A stretch of DNA of 64,000 bases, taken from assembly GCF_003231275.1 (NCBI RefSeq), contig NZ_QKVL01000007.1, positions 124,001-188,000 on the forward strand, written 5' to 3'. Shown in pieces: positions 1 to 10,150 of this stretch. The stretch's first letter is position 1. Each line of letters opens with the position of its first letter. The translations under genes were made by a program, and so were the position numbers. The notes beneath the pieces were generated by a model. The model was not told where the DNA came from. It saw only the letters and a program-made list of their open reading frames with translations, and made no database searches. This DNA comes from Pseudomonas huaxiensis (GTDB lineage Bacteria; Pseudomonadota; Gammaproteobacteria; Pseudomonadales; Pseudomonadaceae).

Positions 1-191
1 GCCAGTTCTTCAAGCGCCTGCGGGTCCATATCCCGACGTGGCTGGTACTTGCCGCGCTGGATCAGGTCCAGCGGCAGGTGTTGCAGTTCTTTCTTGTCGA
101 CCTTTACAGCTTGCTCTTCGAGCGCGCTGACGGTCGGACCACTCAACAGTGCATCCAACCCACGTCCGAGACCTCGTTTCTTAACGGCCAT
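1..191 (-). CDS. parB: ParB chromosome-partitioning protein, N-terminal part
   Basis: This is the first 63 codons of ParB, and the rest lies beyond the left edge of the window. The start at 191 gives MAVKKRGLGRGLDALLSG, the typical N-terminus of chromosomal ParB in gammaproteobacteria. It is followed by the beginning of the ParB/Srx CTPase domain (LPLDLIQRGKYQPRRDMD). ParB loads at parS sites, spreads as a CTP-dependent clamp and works with ParA to segregate origins. It lies 9 bp downstream of the parA stop, so the two are co-transcribed. Three parS sites are visible at 11694, 12324 and 14800. Identity is secure; only the missing C-terminus is uncertain. Confidence 0.95.
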   Translation of the reverse strand, partial: MAVKKRGLGRGLDALLSGPTVSALEEQAVKVDKKELQHLPLDLIQRGKYQPRRDMDPQALEEL

Positions 192-200
192 GCGGATTCC

Positions 201-992
201 TTAAGTTGTCTGTGCAGTGCGAGTTTGACGACGCTGGCGACGAACGAGTTCGCCCGCCAGGGCCAGGTAAGCCAGGGCGCCTCGGGATTGCTTGTCGTAG
301 GCCAACGCCGGCATGCCAAAGCTCGGAGCCTCAGCCAGGCGAATGTTGCGAGGAATGACCGTGTCGTAGAGCTGCTCGCCGAAATGCTCCTTGAGCTGCA
401 CCGAAACATCGTTGTTCAGGCTCAGGCGCGGGTCGTACATCGTGCGCAGCAGGCCTTCGATCTTGAGTTCGGGATTCAGGCGGGCAGCGATGCGCTTGAT
501 GTTATCCACAAGGTCGCTGAGACCTTCCAGTGCGTAGTATTCACACTGCATCGGGATGATCACCCCGTCAGCGGCGACCAAGGCATTGAGGGTCAGCATC
601 GACAGCGATGGCGGACAGTCGATGAGGATGTAGTCGTAGCTTTCCCGGATAGGCGCCAGCGCATTGCGCAAGCGGCTTTCCTTCATCTGCATTTCCAGCA
701 GCACCACCTCGGCGGCGGTCAGGTCGCGGTTGGCCGGCAGCAGTTGATAACCACCGTGCTCGGAGATGTGCATGGCCTGGGCCAGGTCGCACTCGCCGAT
801 CAGCAGATCGTAGACCGAATGTTCCAGGACATGTTTATCCACACCGCTACCCATGGTGGCGTTGCCTTGTGGATCGAGGTCAATCAGCAGCACGCGACGC
901 TTGGTTGCTACCAGCGAGGCTGCGAGATTGATACAGGTCGTGGTTTTGCCCACGCCCCCTTTTTGGTTCGCAATCGCGAATACCTTAGCCAT
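201..992 (-). CDS. parA: ParA/Soj chromosome-partitioning ATPase
   Basis: A 263-residue ParA/MinD-family ATPase that positions the ParB-parS complex on the nucleoid. The deviant Walker A motif KGGVGKTT is at residues 11-18, with the signature lysine 11 and catalytic lysine 16. VLLIDLDPQGNAT around residue 35-47 is the A' motif, and DYILIDCPPSLS is Walker B. The length is normal for chromosomal ParA, which lacks the N-terminal HTH of plasmid ParA proteins. It follows rsmG by 18 bp and precedes parB, the classical gid-par order next to the origin. Confidence 0.97.
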   Translation of the reverse strand: MAKVFAIANQKGGVGKTTTCINLAASLVATKRRVLLIDLDPQGNATMGSGVDKHVLEHSVYDLLIGECDLAQAMHISEHGGYQLLPANRDLTAAEVVLLEMQMKESRLRNALAPIRESYDYILIDCPPSLSMLTLNALVAADGVIIPMQCEYYALEGLSDLVDNIKRIAARLNPELKIEGLLRTMYDPRLSLNNDVSVQLKEHFGEQLYDTVIPRNIRLAEAPSFGMPALAYDKQSRGALAYLALAGELVRRQRRQTRTAQTT

Positions 993-1010
993 TCTTGCTT
1001 GTGTTCCCAG

Positions 1011-1655
1011 TCATGCCGTGCGGCGCAGTATCAGCAGATGGCGTTGGCCTTGGCAACCTGGAACGGTCAAGGCCTGCTCGCTCTCCACTTCGAAATCTGC
1101 CGGCAATGCTACCAGCTCATCGGCTGGATGCAGTCCTTTCATTGCCAGCCACTGTGTCTGGGAATTCCCCAGGTGCCGCGTCCAGTTAGTGAAATTTTCC
1201 ATGCTGCTGAAAGCACGCGAGATGATTCCGGTGAATGGCTGCTCAGGTTGGAACTCTTCGGCCCGCTTGTGGATAACTGTCAGGTTGTCCAGTTTCAGCT
1301 CCAGTTTGACCTGAGTGAGGAAGCGGGTTTTCTTGCCATTGCTGTCCAGCACCGTGACCTGCTTCTCCGGATGCAGGATAGCCAACGGAATCCCCGGCAT
1401 CCCCCCACCACTGCCAACGTCCAGCCAGCGGTCGCTGTGGATAAACGACATCACGCTGAGGCTGTCGAGCAGATGGCGAGACACCATTTCATCGGGATCG
1501 CGCACTGCGGTGAGGTTGTAGGCCTTGTTCCATTTGATCAACAAAGCCAGATAGGCCAGCAGTTGCTCCTGCTGCGCTTCGCTCAGCTCGAGCCCGAGTT
1601 GGCGGGCCCCTGTGGACAACTCATCGGCGTGTTTTGCGGTGACCATAGAACTCAA
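1011..1655 (-). CDS. rsmG: 16S rRNA (guanine527-N7)-methyltransferase
   Basis: A 214-residue SAM-dependent methyltransferase (GidB) that modifies G527 of 16S rRNA. The SAM-binding loop [12 protein letters not shown] is at about residues 77-88. The start chosen is a TTG at 1655, which overlaps the mnmG stop (TTGA) and has a GGAG about 8 bases upstream. An ATG at 1646 (MVTAKH) is an alternative. The overlap with mnmG implies translational coupling. Loss of this enzyme gives low-level streptomycin resistance in other bacteria; nothing here suggests it is inactive. Confidence 0.95.
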   Translation of the reverse strand: MSSMVTAKHADELSTGARQLGLELSEAQQEQLLAYLALLIKWNKAYNLTAVRDPDEMVSRHLLDSLSVMSFIHSDRWLDVGSGGGMPGIPLAILHPEKQVTVLDSNGKKTRFLTQVKLELKLDNLTVIHKRAEEFQPEQPFTGIISRAFSSMENFTNWTRHLGNSQTQWLAMKGLHPADELVALPADFEVESEQALTVPGCQGQRHLLILRRTA

Positions 1656-3547
1656 GCGCTTTGCTCCAGACCGCGGCCGGCGCCGCGTTTCTTCAGATGG
1701 ATCAACAACAGGGAAATCGCCGCGGGGGTCACGCCCGGGATACGCGAAGCCTGGCCCAAGGTTTCCGGCCGCGATTGGCCGAGCTTGCCCTGGATCTCCT
1801 TGGATAGCCCGGAAATACCACTGTAGTCGATATCTTCCGGCAGGCGGGTGTCTTCACTGGCACGCAGGCGAGCGATTTCTTCCTGTTGCCGGTCGATGTA
1901 ACCGGCGTATTTGGTTTTGATCTCGATTTGCTCAGCGACCTGGTCGTCCACATCGCTGCCACCGGTCACTTCAACGAGGCCGGCATAGTCGATTTCCGGG
2001 CGGCTCAACAGGTTAAGCAGGTTGTATTCGTGGCTCAGCGGGGTACCGAATCGTTCGGCAACCGCGGTGCCCTGTTCGGTGCCCGGGCGTATCCACGTGG
2101 ATTTCAGACGCTGTTCTTCACGCTCGATTCCTTCGCGTTTGGCAGTGAACGCCGCCCAGCGTGCGTCATCCACAAGCCCGAGTTCGCGGCCTTTTTCGGT
2201 AAGGCGCAGATCCGCGTTGTCTTCGCGCAGGATCAGGCGGTACTCGGCGCGAGAAGTGAACATGCGGTACGGCTCCTGGGTACCCAGGGTAATCAGGTCG
2301 TCGACCAATACGCCGATGTAGGCTTCGTCGCGACGCGGGCACCAGCTTTCCAGGCCTTTCGCACGCAACGCAGCGTTGGCGCCGGCCAGCAATCCTTGGG
2401 CTCCGGCCTCTTCGTAGCCAGTGGTGCCGTTGATCTGCCCGGCAAAGAACAGCCCGCCGATCACTTTGGTTTCCAGGCTGTATTTCAGGTCGCGCGGGTC
2501 GAAGTAGTCGTACTCGATGGCGTAGCCCGGGCGAACGATGTGCGCGTTTTCCATGCCGCGGATCGAACGCACGATCTGCAACTGCACATCGAACGGGAGG
2601 GATGTGGATATCCCGTTCGGGTACAACTCGTGGGTATTGAGACCTTCGGGTTCGATGAAGACCTGATGGCTCTGCTTGTCAGCGAACCGATGGATCTTGT
2701 CTTCGATCGATGGGCAGTAACGCGGACCAATGCCCTCGATGACGCCGGAATACATCGGCGAGCGGTCGAGGTTGGACGCGATGATTTCGTGGGTCCGCTC
2801 ATTGGTGTGGGTAATCCAGCAACTGACCTGCCGCGGATGCATTTCCTTCGAGCCCATGAACGACATCACCGGGATCGGGGTATCACCTGCCTGTTCGGTC
2901 ATCACCGAGAAATCCACGGAACGTCCATCGATGCGCGGCGGAGTACCGGTTTTCAGGCGACCCACACGTAACGGCAATTCACGTAAGCGATGAGCCAGCG
3001 CGATCGCTGGTGGATCACCGGCCCGACCACCGGAATAGTTCTGCAGACCGATGTGGATAAGTCCCGCGAGGAAGGTGCCGGTGGTCAATACCACGGAGTC
3101 GGCGAAGAACCGCAGGCCCATCTGGGTCACTACGCCGCGTACCTGATCCTGCTCGACGATGAGGTCATCGCAGGACTGCTGGAATATCCACAGGTTGGGC
3201 TGGTTCTCGAGAATTTCCCGGACCACCGCCTTATAGATCGCACGGTCGGCTTGCGCACGGGTTGCCCGTACTGCCGGGCCCTTGCGGTTGTTCAGAACAC
3301 GGAACTGGATGCCGCTCTTGTCTGTGGCCAGTGCCATGGCACCGCCGAGCGCATCGATTTCCTTGACCAGATGGCTCTTGCCGATACCACCGATAGCCGG
3401 GTTGCAGCTCATGTGCCCGAGGGTTTCCACGTTGTGGGTCAACAGCAGGGTTTTGACACCCATGCGTGCTGACGCAAGCGCAGCCTCGGTACCGGCATGG
3501 CCGCCGCCGATGACGATCACTTCAAAACGGGAAGGGAAATCCACCAC
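1652..3547 (-). CDS. mnmG: tRNA uridine-5-carboxymethylaminomethyl modification protein MnmG (GidA)
   Basis: A 631-residue FAD protein that acts with MnmE to install cmnm5U at the wobble position of certain tRNAs. The N-terminus carries the dinucleotide-binding motif [11 protein letters not shown] (residues 12-22), followed by the family-typical [11 protein letters not shown] and a GTPPRIDG segment. The length is normal. The 515-bp region upstream is one of two DnaA-box-rich intergenic regions in the window, so mnmG transcription starts inside an origin-like sequence. It heads the mnmG-rsmG-parA-parB operon. Confidence 0.97.
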   Translation of the reverse strand: MVDFPSRFEVIVIGGGHAGTEAALASARMGVKTLLLTHNVETLGHMSCNPAIGGIGKSHLVKEIDALGGAMALATDKSGIQFRVLNNRKGPAVRATRAQADRAIYKAVVREILENQPNLWIFQQSCDDLIVEQDQVRGVVTQMGLRFFADSVVLTTGTFLAGLIHIGLQNYSGGRAGDPPAIALAHRLRELPLRVGRLKTGTPPRIDGRSVDFSVMTEQAGDTPIPVMSFMGSKEMHPRQVSCWITHTNERTHEIIASNLDRSPMYSGVIEGIGPRYCPSIEDKIHRFADKQSHQVFIEPEGLNTHELYPNGISTSLPFDVQLQIVRSIRGMENAHIVRPGYAIEYDYFDPRDLKYSLETKVIGGLFFAGQINGTTGYEEAGAQGLLAGANAALRAKGLESWCPRRDEAYIGVLVDDLITLGTQEPYRMFTSRAEYRLILREDNADLRLTEKGRELGLVDDARWAAFTAKREGIEREEQRLKSTWIRPGTEQGTAVAERFGTPLSHEYNLLNLLSRPEIDYAGLVEVTGGSDVDDQVAEQIEIKTKYAGYIDRQQEEIARLRASEDTRLPEDIDYSGISGLSKEIQGKLGQSRPETLGQASRIPGVTPAAISLLLIHLKKRGAGRGLEQSA

Positions 3548-4062
3548 GCACCTCGTGCCTGTTTCGGGAATAAAAAAGGGATAGCTGACAAGTATAGGGA
3601 CTTACCCCCTCTCAAAGGAACCTTTTGCACAAAATTTAACCAGCCTGTGGATGAATGGCCGGTAATAGAAATAACGAAGAAAACTTTATAAAAGCTTTGT
3701 TTTTATGTTTATTCTTAGTGCGGCACATATCTGTGGATAACGTTCTACAGCCCATATAGATCAATATGTACAGCGTTTCAAAACCCTGTTCATCACCACC
3801 CCTGGGGGCTATGGATAAGCGCCTTAAGCCTGTGGATTAAACTGCTATTTACCCACAGGCGAATTTATCTCCAACCTTGAGGCCTAGTTATCAACGGAGC
3901 TGAAGGCGGGTTTTCCACAGGGCTTATTCCGGCATTTTGTGGACAAGCGGGCAGCCGAAAGCCCCAGGCAAGCCCGGAGTCTTCGTCAGTGGATAAGTGA
4001 AAGGTGCAGTAAGAAGCTACAGCCGGGCCGTCAGTTGCGACCCGGTCTGTGGATAAGAAGGT
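3548..4062. other. Origin-like intergenic region between mnmE and mnmG, rich in DnaA boxes
   Basis: No gene is seen here. The region carries two exact DnaA 9-mers, TGTGGATAA at 3732 and 4048. It also carries about seven near matches: TATGGATAA 3810, TGTGGATTA 3831, TTACCCACA 3849, TTATCAACG 3888, TTTTCCACA 3911, TGTGGACAA 3939 and AGTGGATAA 3989. An AT-rich stretch lies at about 3630-3720. In P. putida and P. aeruginosa two autonomously replicating segments have been described, one near dnaA and one near gidA (mnmG), and this corresponds to the second. It must also contain the mnmG promoter, because mnmG is read away from it. Confidence 0.7.
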
Positions 4063-5433
4063 TTATTTGCCGATGCAGAAGCTGGAGAAGATTCGACCCA
4101 GGAGATCGTCGGAGCTGAATGCCCCGGTAATTTCACCCAAAGACTGCTGGGCCTGACGCAAATCTTCCGCCAGTAGCTCCCCGGCGCCAGCCAGGGTCAA
4201 TTGCGCACGACCGTGCTCGAGACTCGCGCTGGCCTGGTGCAACGCCTCCAGATGACGCCGGCGGGCGCTGAAGCCACTTTCGGCGGTCTGTTCATAACCC
4301 ATGCACGCTTTAAGGTGCTCGCGCAGCAGATCCAGGCCCATGTCGGGTGCTTTGGCGCTGAGAGTGATCGTGACGTGGCCATCCGCACACTGCTCAATGC
4401 CAATCGACTGACCAGTGAGGTCGGCTTTGTTGCGAATCAGGGTAACTTTGTCAGGCTGCGGCCGCTGATCGAGGAACTCCGGCCATAGTGCAAACGGGTC
4501 GGTGGCCTCGGGAGCAGTGGCGTCCACGACCAACAGCACCCGATCGGCCTCTCCAATGGCCTTCAGCGCACGCTCCACGCCGATTTTTTCCACATGGTCC
4601 TCGGTGTCACGCAGGCCGGCAGTATCCACAACGTGCAGCGGCATGCCGTCGATGTGGATATGTTCGCGCAAGATATCCCGGGTTGTACCGGCGATCTCGG
4701 TAACGATTGCCGCCTCGCGACCGGCAAGCATGTTCAGCAGACTGGACTTGCCCGCGTTAGGCCGACCGGCAATCACAACCGTCATACCATCGCGCAACAA
4801 AGCGCCCTGCCCGGCTTCACGCATTACCAAGGCCAGATCTTCGCGGACCTGATCGAGCATGCCCAGGGCATGGCCATCGGCGAGAAAGTCGATTTCTTCC
4901 TCGGGAAAATCGATGGCGGCTTCCACATAGATTCGCAGGCTGATCAGGCGCTCGGTAAGGTTATCCACACGGCGCGAGAATTCCCCCTGCAACGAACGCA
5001 GCGCATTGCGCGCAGCCTGTGCAGAACTCGCCTCGATCAGGTCGGCGATGGCTTCTGCCTGCGCAAGGTCGAGCTTGTCGTTGAGGAAGGCGCGCTCACT
5101 GAATTCTCCCGGGCGCGCCAGCCGGCAACCGAGTTGTACACAGCGCTGCAGAAGCATATCCAGTACCACTGGGCCGCCATGGCCCTGGAGTTCCAGCACA
5201 TCCTCGCCGGTGAACGAGTTCGGCCCGGGGAAGAACAAGGCGATGCCTTCGTCGAGAACCAGACCGTCTTCACTGCGAAACGGGCCGTAATGAGCATGCC
5301 GCGGATTCAGTTGACGACCAGTGATCGCTTGGCCGGCCTGGCTGGCCAAAGGCCCGGAAATACGCACAATGCCCACCCCGCCGCGGCCTTGGGCAGTAGC
5401 GATGGCGGTGATGGTTTCACGACGGGAATTCAT
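4063..5433 (-). CDS. mnmE: tRNA modification GTPase MnmE (TrmE)
   Basis: A 456-residue GTPase, partner of MnmG. The start at 5433 ([18 protein letters not shown]) gives the standard length; a longer frame back to 5499 would run through the yidC terminator and is rejected. Visible parts are the formyl-THF-binding N-domain, the G domain with P-loop GRPNAGKSS and switch [10 protein letters not shown], and the C-terminal FCIGK with the catalytic cysteine at residue 453. It sits downstream of yidC, separated by a strong hairpin, so it probably has its own promoter or depends on readthrough. Confidence 0.97.
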   Translation of the reverse strand: MNSRRETITAIATAQGRGGVGIVRISGPLASQAGQAITGRQLNPRHAHYGPFRSEDGLVLDEGIALFFPGPNSFTGEDVLELQGHGGPVVLDMLLQRCVQLGCRLARPGEFSERAFLNDKLDLAQAEAIADLIEASSAQAARNALRSLQGEFSRRVDNLTERLISLRIYVEAAIDFPEEEIDFLADGHALGMLDQVREDLALVMREAGQGALLRDGMTVVIAGRPNAGKSSLLNMLAGREAAIVTEIAGTTRDILREHIHIDGMPLHVVDTAGLRDTEDHVEKIGVERALKAIGEADRVLLVVDATAPEATDPFALWPEFLDQRPQPDKVTLIRNKADLTGQSIGIEQCADGHVTITLSAKAPDMGLDLLREHLKACMGYEQTAESGFSARRRHLEALHQASASLEHGRAQLTLAGAGELLAEDLRQAQQSLGEITGAFSSDDLLGRIFSSFCIGK

Positions 5434-5467
5434 GGTCGGTGGGCCTCGAAACAAAAACGTCAGATAG

Positions 5468-5494
5468 CAAAACGCCCCACGAGTGGGGCGTTTA
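5468..5494 (-). terminator. Rho-independent terminator after yidC
   Basis: The stem AACGCCCCAC / GTGGGGCGTT encloses a 2-nt loop. On the minus strand it is followed by a short T run (GCGTTTTGC). It lies between the yidC stop at 5519 and the mnmE start at 5433. Confidence 0.8.
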
Positions 5495-5518
5495 TCCACA
5501 GATTAGCTGGCTAACCTG

Positions 5519-7198
5519 TCAGGCAGCGGCCTTCTTGGTGGCTGCCTCGATTTTGCGGGTGATGTACCACTGCTGTGCGATAGACAGGCAGTTGTTCACA
5601 ACCCAGTACAGCACCAGACCAGCTGGGAACCACAGGAAGAAGAAGGTGAAGATGATCGGCATCAGCTTCATCACCTTGGCCTGCATCGGATCCGGCGGAG
5701 TCGGGTTCAGTTGCTGCTGGATGAACATGGTTGCGCCCATGATGATCGGCAGGATGAAGAACGGATCCTTGATCGACAGGTCGGTGATCCAGAACATCCA
5801 CGGAGCCTGACGCATCTCGACACTTTCCAGCAGTACCCAGTACAGCGAGAGGAAGACCGGCATCTGCACCAGGATTGGCAAGCAGCCGCCCAGCGGGTTG
5901 ATCTTCTCTTTCTTGTACAGCTCCATCATGGCTTGCGACATTTTCTGCCGGTCGTCGCCATGCTGTTCTTTCAGGGCAGCCAGTTTAGGGGCCACGGCAC
6001 GCATGCGCGCCATCGACTTGTAGCTGGCGGCCGAGAGCGGGAAGAACAGCAGCTTGATCAGCATGGTCAGGGCAATGATCGACCAGCCCCAGTTGCCGAG
6101 CAGGCTGTGGATATGTTGCAGCAGCCAGAAGATAGGCTGGGCGATGAACCACAGAATGCCGTAGTCGACAGTCAGTTCCAGACCTGGGGACAACGCTTTC
6201 AGCTTGTCCTGAATCTTCGGACCTGCGTACAGCATGGTGCTGGTTTCAGCCTGGGCACCCGTGGCTACGTTCAGCGCCGGGCCAGTGAAACCGATGATGT
6301 AGTTGCCCTGGCTGTCTTTGCGGGTTTGAACGATGTTGTTCTCACCGGACTTCGGAATCCACGCGGTCACGAAGTAGTGCTGCAGCCAGGCTACCCAGCC
6401 ACCGTTCACATTTTCTTTCAAATTGCCCTTGTCGATGTCCTTCATGGACACCTTTTTGTAGGGCTCGGAACTTGTCCACAGGGCAGCGCCCAGGTAAGTG
6501 GCGGTGCCGGTAGCGGTCGACGACGAAGGATCGGAACTCGCGTCACGCTTCAATTGCGCGAACAGGTTACCGGTCCATGGCTGACCACTCTGGTTATCGA
6601 TCAGGTAAGTGACGGTCAGATCGTACTCACCGCGGTTGAAGGAGAAGCGCTTGATGTAGTTGACGCCGGCGTCGCTGAATTTCAGGTCGACGACCAGTTG
6701 GTCCTGGCCATCAGCCAGTTGATAACTTTTCTGTTCAGTGGCGTACAGCGGACGACCAGTAGAACGTGCATCCGGGCCATTGACGCCGGTCAGGCCACTT
6801 TGAGCCAGGTAAACACGCTCGCTACCGTTGTCGAACAACTGGAACGGAATTTCGGGATGGTCCTGACGGCGAGGGTATTTCGGCAGCATCAGTTGGGCGA
6901 TGTCACCACCGCTTGGGTCGATAGCCAGATCGAGAACGTCTGTTTTGACCCGGATCAGGTCCTTGCTGACGACCACCGGAGCCAGTTCGGCTGGGCTGGA
7001 TTCGCCGCTGGCGCTCGGAACATCAGCACTTGCGCTGTTGCCAGCATTCGGGGTGTCCGACAGAGACGGCGCGACAGTGTTGGCAGCAACATTCTGAGTC
7101 GGCAGGGCAGCCTGGCCGTAGTCCTGGTTCCACTTGAGGACCATGACATAGGACACGATTGCCAGGGCGGCGATCAGGATCGTGCGTTTAATATCCAT
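5519..7198 (-). CDS. yidC: Membrane protein insertase YidC
   Basis: A 559-residue inner-membrane insertase of the Oxa1/YidC family that inserts membrane proteins alone or with SecYEG. An N-terminal membrane segment (MDIKRTILIAALAIVSYVMVLKWNQ) precedes a large periplasmic P1 domain. The conserved C-terminal half (HSLLGNWGWSIIALTMLIKLLFFPLS, then MPVFLSLYWVLLES) has the hydrophilic groove region, and the C-terminus is positively charged. It lies in the universal rpmH-rnpA-yidD-yidC order, 2 bp from yidD. Confidence 0.97.
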   Translation of the reverse strand: MDIKRTILIAALAIVSYVMVLKWNQDYGQAALPTQNVAANTVAPSLSDTPNAGNSASADVPSASGESSPAELAPVVVSKDLIRVKTDVLDLAIDPSGGDIAQLMLPKYPRRQDHPEIPFQLFDNGSERVYLAQSGLTGVNGPDARSTGRPLYATEQKSYQLADGQDQLVVDLKFSDAGVNYIKRFSFNRGEYDLTVTYLIDNQSGQPWTGNLFAQLKRDASSDPSSSTATGTATYLGAALWTSSEPYKKVSMKDIDKGNLKENVNGGWVAWLQHYFVTAWIPKSGENNIVQTRKDSQGNYIIGFTGPALNVATGAQAETSTMLYAGPKIQDKLKALSPGLELTVDYGILWFIAQPIFWLLQHIHSLLGNWGWSIIALTMLIKLLFFPLSAASYKSMARMRAVAPKLAALKEQHGDDRQKMSQAMMELYKKEKINPLGGCLPILVQMPVFLSLYWVLLESVEMRQAPWMFWITDLSIKDPFFILPIIMGATMFIQQQLNPTPPDPMQAKVMKLMPIIFTFFFLWFPAGLVLYWVVNNCLSIAQQWYITRKIEAATKKAAA

Positions 7199-7200
7199 GA

Positions 7201-7446
7201 TTACTCGGCTATCGAAGAAGTACGGGAAGAAGGAACTGGCGGAACCGGGTCAAAGCCGCCGGCATTCCAGGGATGGCAGCGACCCAGCCGACGAACGGTC
7301 AGCCACCCGCCACGCAAGAGACCATGTTTTTCGATGGCTTCGTACGCATAGCAGGAGCAACTTGGGTAGAAACGGCAATGACTGGCCATCAATGGGCTGA
7401 TGGCGTAACGGTAAAACTGGATCGGAACGAGTGCCAGTTTACGCAT
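7201..7446 (-). CDS. yidD: Membrane protein insertion efficiency factor YidD
   Basis: A small 81-residue protein of the YidD family ([19 protein letters not shown], with [19 protein letters not shown]). The conserved cysteines and the amphipathic N-terminus are typical. It is thought to sit at the inner face of the membrane and help YidC-dependent insertion. It overlaps the end of rnpA by 8 bp and is followed directly by yidC. Confidence 0.95.
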   Translation of the reverse strand: MRKLALVPIQFYRYAISPLMASHCRFYPSCSCYAYEAIEKHGLLRGGWLTVRRLGRCHPWNAGGFDPVPPVPSSRTSSIAE

Positions 7447-7843
7447 CTGGACGGTCCACCCCTACAGATTCGGTCTTGACCACTGGAGAGGGCCGACTAC
7501 GAGCGAGTCGCTTCCAGAGCTTGCCAAAATGCTGGTGCAATTCCGGGTTTTCTATATCGCCAAGGCCTTTGCGCGCGACGATGACAATGTCCCAGCCGAC
7601 CAGGATCTCCTGGTGAAGGCGAAACGAATCGCGCATCAAACGCTTCAAGCGGTTGCGTTGAACGGAAAGCTTGACGCTCTTCTTGCCGATCACCAAACCC
7701 AGGCGGGGGTGATCAAGGCCGTTCTCGCGGGCAAGGAGCAAGAGACTCTTGCCGGGCACCTTGCCTGATGGAGAGTCAAAGACCGCTTTGAAGTGTCGAG
7801 GGGTCAGCAGACGCTTTTCCCGACTGAAGTCCTGACTCACCAC
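7439..7843 (-). CDS. rnpA: Ribonuclease P protein component
   Basis: The protein subunit of RNase P, about 134 residues, which matures tRNA 5' ends together with the M1 RNA. The conserved RNR region reads [16 protein letters not shown]. The start is one of two tandem GTG codons at 7843 or 7840 ([19 protein letters not shown]). A longer frame reaching 7936 runs back into rpmH and is rejected. No strong ribosome-binding site precedes either GTG. This is common for rnpA, which lies 13 bp behind rpmH and is probably translated by coupling. Confidence 0.93.
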   Translation of the reverse strand: MVSQDFSREKRLLTPRHFKAVFDSPSGKVPGKSLLLLARENGLDHPRLGLVIGKKSVKLSVQRNRLKRLMRDSFRLHQEILVGWDIVIVARKGLGDIENPELHQHFGKLWKRLARSRPSPVVKTESVGVDRPDA

Positions 7844-7856
7844 CGATGCCGAAAAA

Positions 7857-7991
7857 TCAAACTGCCAGGCGCTTACGGCCTTTGGCACGACGGCGGGACA
7901 GTACGGCACGGCCGTTCTTGGTGGCCATACGAGCACGGAAACCGTGAGTGCGAGCGCGCTTGATGGTGCTTGGTTGGAAAGTACGTTTCAT
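7857..7991 (-). CDS. rpmH: 50S ribosomal protein L34
   Basis: A 44-residue ribosomal protein, found by eye because it is very short. The start at 7991 gives [20 protein letters not shown], followed by a run of basic residues ending GRKRLAV and a TGA at 7857-7859. It matches L34 over its whole length. It heads the rpmH-rnpA-yidD-yidC operon and is transcribed away from the dnaA-proximal origin. Confidence 0.97.
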
Positions 7992-8582
7992 GGCGTGTTA
8001 CCTGGTTCGTGACAACGGGCCGGAATGGCCCCCGTTTTAAGAGACCGGCGATTCTAGAGAAAGCAAGCTCGTAGGTCAATTTCCAACCAGCGTTTCCTTA
8101 TAGGTAAAAAAATGGTGGTTCCTTTCCAAGGGATCACCCTCACTCAAGGACATCGCGATTAAACATAGAAAAAAAGAGAAGAGGTATTTAAAGCTTTTCT
8201 GTAGAACTTATAAATCTTATGCAGAGCATTTCTGTGGATAAATCGCTACAGGCCTTTATTCACGTACTGTACAGAGATCTTGAACCCTGTCGGGAAACGG
8301 TGCTTTGGCTGTGCCAGGCCATCGGAAAAGCGGTGGATAAAACAGGTAGTTATCAACAGGCGAGTTATCAACAGGGTTCAGCCCTGACTTGTGCATAGTC
8401 CTCAGGTGCGGTTATCCACAGAGCTTATTCACACCGGGTAGATTGGATTTTGGTCAGTAAATGACTGATTTATCGCCTCTCTTGGACCAGTCCCGTGTGG
8501 ATAAGTGTGCGGTCGCCCGGTACAATGGCCGCTTGTTTTTGCCTCACTGGCCCTCACCGGCTTTCAAATTCAGGGGATATCC
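7992..8582. other. Chromosomal origin oriC between rpmH and dnaA
   Basis: No protein gene is seen. Exact DnaA 9-mers lie at 8233 (TGTGGATAA), 8412 (TTATCCACA) and 8496 (TGTGGATAA). Near matches are at 8332, 8350 (TTATCAACA) and 8365 (TTATCAACA). An AT-rich stretch at about 8155-8230 could be the unwinding element. The region also carries the divergent rpmH and dnaA promoters. The box at 8496 lies about 80 bp ahead of the dnaA start, suitable for autoregulation by DnaA. Placement between rpmH and dnaA is the standard Pseudomonas oriC. Confidence 0.88.
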
Positions 8583-10115
8583 GTGTCAGTGGAACTTTGG
8601 CAGCAGTGCGTGGAGCTTCTGCGCGACGAACTGCCTACCCAGCAATTCAACACTTGGATCCGTCCACTACAAGTCGAAGCCGAAGGCGACGAGTTGCGCG
8701 TTTACGCGCCTAACCGTTTCGTACTCGACTGGGTCAATGAGAAGTACCTGAGCCGCCTGCTCGAGCTGCTGGGTGAGCACGGCAACGGTGCCGCTCCTTC
8801 GCTTTCCTTATTAATAGGCAGCCGTCGAAGCTCTGCTCCGCGTGCAGCGCCCAACGCGCCCTTGGCTGCGTCAGTCGCTGCGTCACAGGCGCAAGCTGCG
8901 GCCCAGGCCAGACCTGCTGTGGCCAGCGAGCCAGTGAACAGCGCTCCAGCCGCTGCTCCTGTCGCGCCTGCGGTCGAGGACACGCCTTCGCGGGATAGTT
9001 TCGATGCCATGGTCGAGGTGCCCGTCAGCGCACCGGCTGCCGGCAACGGGCGTTCTGAACAGCGCACGGTGCAGGTCGAGGGTGCGCTCAAGCACACCAG
9101 CTACCTCAACCGGACGTTCACGTTCGAGAACTTCGTCGAGGGCAAGTCCAACCAACTTGCACGCGCTGCTGCGTGGCAGGTTGCGGACAACCCCAAGCAC
9201 GGTTACAACCCGCTCTTCCTTTATGGGGGCGTTGGCCTGGGTAAGACTCACTTGATGCACGCTGTGGGTAACCACCTGCTCAAGAAGAACCCCAACGCCA
9301 AAGTTGTGTACCTGCACTCCGAGCGCTTCGTGGCTGACATGGTCAAGGCGTTGCAGCTCAACGCGATCAACGAGTTCAAGCGGTTCTACCGCTCCGTGGA
9401 CGCACTGCTGATCGATGACATTCAGTTCTTCGCTCGCAAGGAGCGTTCGCAGGAAGAGTTTTTCCACACCTTCAATGCCCTGCTCGAAGGCGGTCAGCAG
9501 GTGATTCTCACCAGCGACCGTTATCCGAAGGAAATCGAAGGACTGGAAGAGCGCCTGAAATCGCGATTCGGCTGGGGCCTGACCGTAGCGGTCGAACCTC
9601 CAGAGCTGGAAACCCGCGTAGCGATCCTGATGAAGAAGGCTGACCAGGCAAAGGTCGATCTACCGCACGACGCGGCATTCTTCATTGCCCAGCGCATCCG
9701 CTCCAACGTTCGTGAACTCGAAGGTGCGCTCAAGCGTGTCATCGCTCACTCGCACTTCATGGGGCGCGATATCACCATCGAGCTGATTCGTGAATCGCTC
9801 AAGGACCTGCTGGCGCTGCAGGACAAGCTGGTGAGTGTGGATAACATTCAACGCACCGTCGCCGAGTACTACAAGATCAAGATTTCCGATCTGCTCTCCA
9901 AGCGACGCTCGCGTTCGGTGGCCAGGCCTCGACAAGTGGCCATGGCCCTGTCGAAGGAACTGACCAACCACAGCCTGCCGGAAATCGGCGACGTTTTTGG
10001 CGGCCGCGATCACACCACGGTGTTGCACGCCTGCCGCAAGATCAACGAACTCAAGGAATCCGACGCGGATATCCGCGAGGACTACAAGAACCTGCTGCGG
10101 ACTCTGACAACCTGA
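8583..10115 (+). CDS. dnaA: Chromosomal replication initiator DnaA
   Basis: A 510-residue AAA+ initiator. The start is a GTG at 8583 ([17 protein letters not shown] follows) preceded by AGGGGATATCC; an upstream in-frame ATG at 8505 would add a nonhomologous extension and is rejected. Domain I covers about residues 1-85. An Ala/Pro-rich linker of about 100 residues follows. The Walker A motif GGVGLGKTH is near 215 and Walker [10 protein letters not shown] near 276. The C-terminal box-binding signature [16 protein letters not shown] is present. It leads the dnaA-dnaN-recF-gyrB cluster. Confidence 0.98.
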   Translation: MSVELWQQCVELLRDELPTQQFNTWIRPLQVEAEGDELRVYAPNRFVLDWVNEKYLSRLLELLGEHGNGAAPSLSLLIGSRRSSAPRAAPNAPLAASVAASQAQAAAQARPAVASEPVNSAPAAAPVAPAVEDTPSRDSFDAMVEVPVSAPAAGNGRSEQRTVQVEGALKHTSYLNRTFTFENFVEGKSNQLARAAAWQVADNPKHGYNPLFLYGGVGLGKTHLMHAVGNHLLKKNPNAKVVYLHSERFVADMVKALQLNAINEFKRFYRSVDALLIDDIQFFARKERSQEEFFHTFNALLEGGQQVILTSDRYPKEIEGLEERLKSRFGWGLTVAVEPPELETRVAILMKKADQAKVDLPHDAAFFIAQRIRSNVRELEGALKRVIAHSHFMGRDITIELIRESLKDLLALQDKLVSVDNIQRTVAEYYKIKISDLLSKRRSRSVARPRQVAMALSKELTNHSLPEIGDVFGGRDHTTVLHACRKINELKESDADIREDYKNLLRTLTT

Positions 10116-10150
10116 TGTCGGCGCAGCTTTTCAAGGCAAGGGACTAGACC

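Noticed and set aside
78..1826. A 582-codon open frame antisense to parB, parA and rsmG
   Set aside because: Covers three certain genes; no start signal or family match.
5711..7351. A 546-codon open frame antisense to yidC
   Set aside because: Shadow of yidC; no recognizable domain.
7873..8079. A 68-codon open frame overlapping rpmH
   Set aside because: rpmH in the other minus-strand frame encodes L34 exactly; this frame is a shadow.
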